Source: Panax quinquefolius | Taxonomy: Eukaryota; Streptophyta; Magnoliopsida; Apiales; Araliaceae | Assembly: GCA_020205615.1 (NCBI GenBank) | Contig: CM035164.1 | Coordinates: 1,825,501-1,889,500, forward strand | DNA length: 64,000 nucleotides | Reading direction: 5' to 3' | In this document: positions 63,425 through 64,000 of the stretch, piece by piece | How the letters are laid out: each line of letters begins with the position of its first letter | Position numbering within the stretch: position 1 is the first letter of the stretch | Translations under genes and position numbers: made by a program | Notes under the pieces: model-generated | The model's database searches: none | Told to the model about the DNA's origin: nothing | What the model saw: the letters and a program-made list of their open reading frames with translations, nothing else

Positions 63425-64000
63425 AATGTATGGTGAATTTTATGGCAAAATAAATTGTCTTAGATTTGCTACAATCTAAGAAACAATTGGCAACATCGTG
63501 CTTCGTCTCTAATTCTATGTTAATATAGTCTAATACTGATTGACTAGAGGAAACTTGAAAAGGAGGAACTTCATAAAATTTTCATCGTTCTAAATTTCTA
63601 GGGGAATGGCCGAGGAAGATCCAACAGCACCCTATGGCCTGAAGTTGGCAATAGAAGACTACCCTTATGCTAATGATGGTCTAATTCTTTGGGATTGCAC
63701 TAAAACTTGGGTTACAGACTATGTCAGCCATTACTGCCCGGAACCAAGCCTCATAAAATCAGACGAAGAACTCAATGCGTGGTGGACAGAAATCCGAACA
63801 GTAGGCCATGGAGACAAAAAGGATGAACCATGGTGGCCCGTCCTCAAAACCCCTCAAGACCTAATCGAAATCCTCACAACCATCATTTGGGTAGCATCTG
63901 CTCACCACGCGGCTGTCAACTTTGGGCAATATGATTACGCGGGTTATTTTCCAAATAGGCCTACAATCACAAGAACTAACATGCCTACAGAAGATCGATC

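Larger units (their letters stand above)
57959..63429 (+). mobile_element. E4: Ty3-gypsy chromovirus in the last intron of lipoxygenase copy B
   Basis: 5.46-kb element with LTRs at 57964-58457 and 62930-63424, termini TGATACAC and CAACA, and exact 5-bp duplication aatgt (57959-57963, 63425-63429). Same orientation as the host gene. Downstream of the 5' LTR, tttggtgctttcattgagag occupies the primer-binding position. The LTRs are nearly identical for their first 310 bp, so the insertion is fairly young. The matching intron of copy A (around 14950-15000) has no insertion. Confidence 0.95.
55373..64000 (+). pseudogene. 13-lipoxygenase, LOX2 type (copy B), truncated and interrupted
   Basis: Paralogue of copy A in the opposite orientation. 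Exons: 55373-55634 ([31 protein letters not shown]), 55854-56183, 56265-about 56350, 56536-56640, 56735-57036 (YHQLVSHW, two iron histidines), 57374-57640 ([19 protein letters not shown]) and 63602 to beyond 64000 ([10 protein letters not shown]). Several exon lengths equal those of copy A (302 and 267 bp). The exon with the TAG in copy A is open here. Defects: no PLAT exon or start upstream, because only 63 bp of that intron survive beside the Copia fragment; the donor after LNPCSIRLVK reads aaaatatata where copy A has acagtatgt, and reading through meets a stop at once; a 5.47-kb chromovirus fills the last intron. The first exon has eight extra residues, mostly glycine and alanine. The C-terminus is outside the window. 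Confidence 0.9.

Overview
This is nuclear DNA from a flowering plant, most likely a eudicot. It is AT-rich, its genes have GT-AG introns, and transposons make up more than half of it: Ty3-gypsy and Copia LTR elements, MULEs, hAT, Stowaway and CACTA elements, and Helitron ends. I cannot name the species. No bacterial gene layout, rRNA, tRNA or CRISPR array was seen.

Three host gene copies are recognisable, and each carries at least one apparent lesion. (1) At 4.65-12.78 kb, plus strand, lies a family-1 glycoside hydrolase (beta-glucosidase). Its 5' exons are cut off inside a codon by an LTR element that fills the left of the window, and its second-last exon stops short. (2) At 13.97-23.42 kb, minus strand, lies a LOX2-type 13-lipoxygenase (copy A), convergent with the glucosidase, with an in-frame TAG between the two halves of its iron site. 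(3) At 55.37-64.00 kb, plus strand, lies a second, inverted lipoxygenase (copy B). It lacks exons 1-2, has lost one 5' splice site and carries a 5.47-kb chromovirus in its last intron. It runs off the right edge.

The 32 kb between the two divergent lipoxygenase copies is nested transposons. An 8.9-kb Tekay-like element (E1, minus strand, TSD TTACG) spans 24.91-33.80 kb. An AT-rich stretch with MITEs follows. A solo LTR of the E1 family spans 38.29-48.30 kb and is split by a 6.8-kb sister element (E2, plus strand, TSD TCCCA). After it come a CACTA end and two nested Copia fragments (51.39-55.31 kb), the second fused directly to the lipoxygenase intron. Two MULEs with exact 9-10 bp target duplications sit in the introns of the glucosidase and of copy A; one has swallowed a Stowaway MITE and the other carries a possible captured signal-anchor ORF.

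A technical signal crosses the window. Where two copies of one repeat can be compared, CAG or CTG in one copy repeatedly reads CG, CCG or a small scrambled cluster in the other. This pattern fits long-read consensus errors at CHG-methylated cytosines. Some apparent frameshifts in E1, E2 and the chromovirus, and possibly one lipoxygenase lesion, may therefore be artefacts.
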